Below are positions 63,732 to 64,000 of a DNA stretch of 64,000 nt, one piece after another. The position numbers and the translations under genes are program-made. Origin of the DNA: Sulfurovum sp. NBC37-1 (GTDB lineage: Bacteria > Campylobacterota > Campylobacteria > Campylobacterales > Sulfurovaceae); assembly GCF_000010345.1 (NCBI RefSeq), contig NC_009663.1, forward strand, positions 744,001 to 808,000, in the 5' to 3' direction. How positions within the stretch are numbered: position 1 is the stretch's first letter; every line of letters begins with the position of its first letter. The notes under the pieces are model-generated. The model was not told the origin of the DNA, searched no databases, and saw only the letters and a list, made by a program, of their open reading frames with translations.

Positions 63732-64000
63732 ATGAAAAGAAGAAAGTTTATTACAATCAGTTCTGCAGCAGCAGTATGGGTACTCACTGGATGCGGTAGT
63801 TCCAACTCAACTGCCGGAGGAGGCAATAACCCTGGTGGAAATAATCCGGGAGATGGTAACCCCGGTGGAGGCAATCCTTCAAGTGGTTCATTGCCTATCC
63901 CGGAACTGAAGACGCCCACAGATATTAATGGAATAAAGCATTATAATCTTGATATCATAGAAACACAGCATACTTTTTTTGAAGGAATTCAAACAAAGAC
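63732..64000 (+). CDS. Multicopper oxidase, N-terminal part, cut by window end
   Basis: About 90 codons are visible. A Tat/lipoprotein-like start (KRRKFITISSAAAVWVLTGC) is followed by a Gly/Asn/Pro low-complexity linker, then IPELKTPTDINGIKHYNLDI and QHTFFEGIQT, which match IPALIKPIDRNGVKHFDLNV and QHEFFDGILT of the oxidase at 37736. It is therefore a paralogue; the copper motifs lie beyond the window. ATG 63729 is the alternative start. The Cys of the lipobox suggests membrane anchoring, unlike the first copy. Confidence 0.78.
   Translation, partial: MKRRKFITISSAAAVWVLTGCGSSNSTAGGGNNPGGNNPGDGNPGGGNPSSGSLPIPELKTPTDINGIKHYNLDIIETQHTFFEGIQTK

Overview
The window looks like a chromosome segment of a free-living Campylobacterota bacterium, probably a Sulfurovum/Sulfurimonas-type sulfur oxidiser. 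The inference rests on gene content: a UbiD-type decarboxylase of the futalosine menaquinone route, a SO_0444-type efflux permease, DUF6172 and DUF234 proteins, TATAAT-type -10 boxes just upstream of many starts, and a large set of copper/zinc genes. No rRNA, tRNA or CRISPR array was recognised. The genus is an inference.

Region 1 (1-10.7 kb) is a defence locus. The 3' end of an SbcC/Rad50-like gene is followed, through TGATG, ATGA and TAATG start/stop overlaps, by a very AT-rich four-gene cassette. It holds a metallo-beta-lactamase (MBL) fold hydrolase, a trypsin-like protease, a small middle component and a 1005-aa SMC-like ATPase with a zinc hook. This matches the Lamassu (hydrolase + protease subtype) / ABC-3C conflict systems. 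An IS1380-like element (2241-3901) sits inside the MBL gene; its removal with one copy of the 5-bp target duplication restores a continuous reading frame. A Cas4-like/DEDD exonuclease fusion (DUF2779) closes the run.

Region 2 (10.7-24 kb) is a rearranged accessory zone. It holds two RhuM-Fic/Doc genes that are identical in their 3' part, flanking a RAYT transposase with 19-bp inverted ends. There is also a 164-bp foldback repeat, a decayed pseudouridine-synthase fragment, small secreted proteins, ArfB, a DUF438/PAS protein, an RsuA-family enzyme, a DUF234 protein, a methyltransferase, a decayed IS5-type element, a fragment of a structured repeat and an intact IS256-type element.

Region 3 (24-37 kb) is mostly ordinary: an L,D-transpeptidase, the UbiD decarboxylase, a 2-Cys peroxiredoxin next to a PerR/Fur regulator, YggS, RseP, an acidic two-TM protein, a hybrid histidine kinase broken by a one-base frameshift, and a zinc-uptake operon (porin, ZnuA, ZnuB, no ATPase seen).

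Region 4 (37-64 kb) is a heavy-metal, mainly copper-type, island. One cluster (40-49 kb) carries an RND efflux pump. A second (50-56 kb) carries a P1B-type ATPase. Both are built from the same accessory parts: a small secreted His/Cys protein, a PepSY protein, a Cys-Gly-Lys peptide, a monohaem cytochrome c, a response regulator and a histidine kinase. A third cluster has a CopA-like ATPase with its own two-component pair, an ArsR regulator with a palindromic operator, a SO_0444 permease and a tandem pair of repeat-containing secreted proteins. Two multicopper oxidases (one cut by the window end), a DsbD-like reductase and a Ca-binding-type lipoprotein complete it. Upstream of several of these genes are TGCAC repeats spaced about 11 bp, and a 38-bp element is perfectly duplicated upstream of two genes; both fit OmpR-family regulator binding. 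A 268-bp double-hairpin repeat with 32-bp terminal inverted repeats lies at 63.3 kb, with a relic at 22.6 kb.
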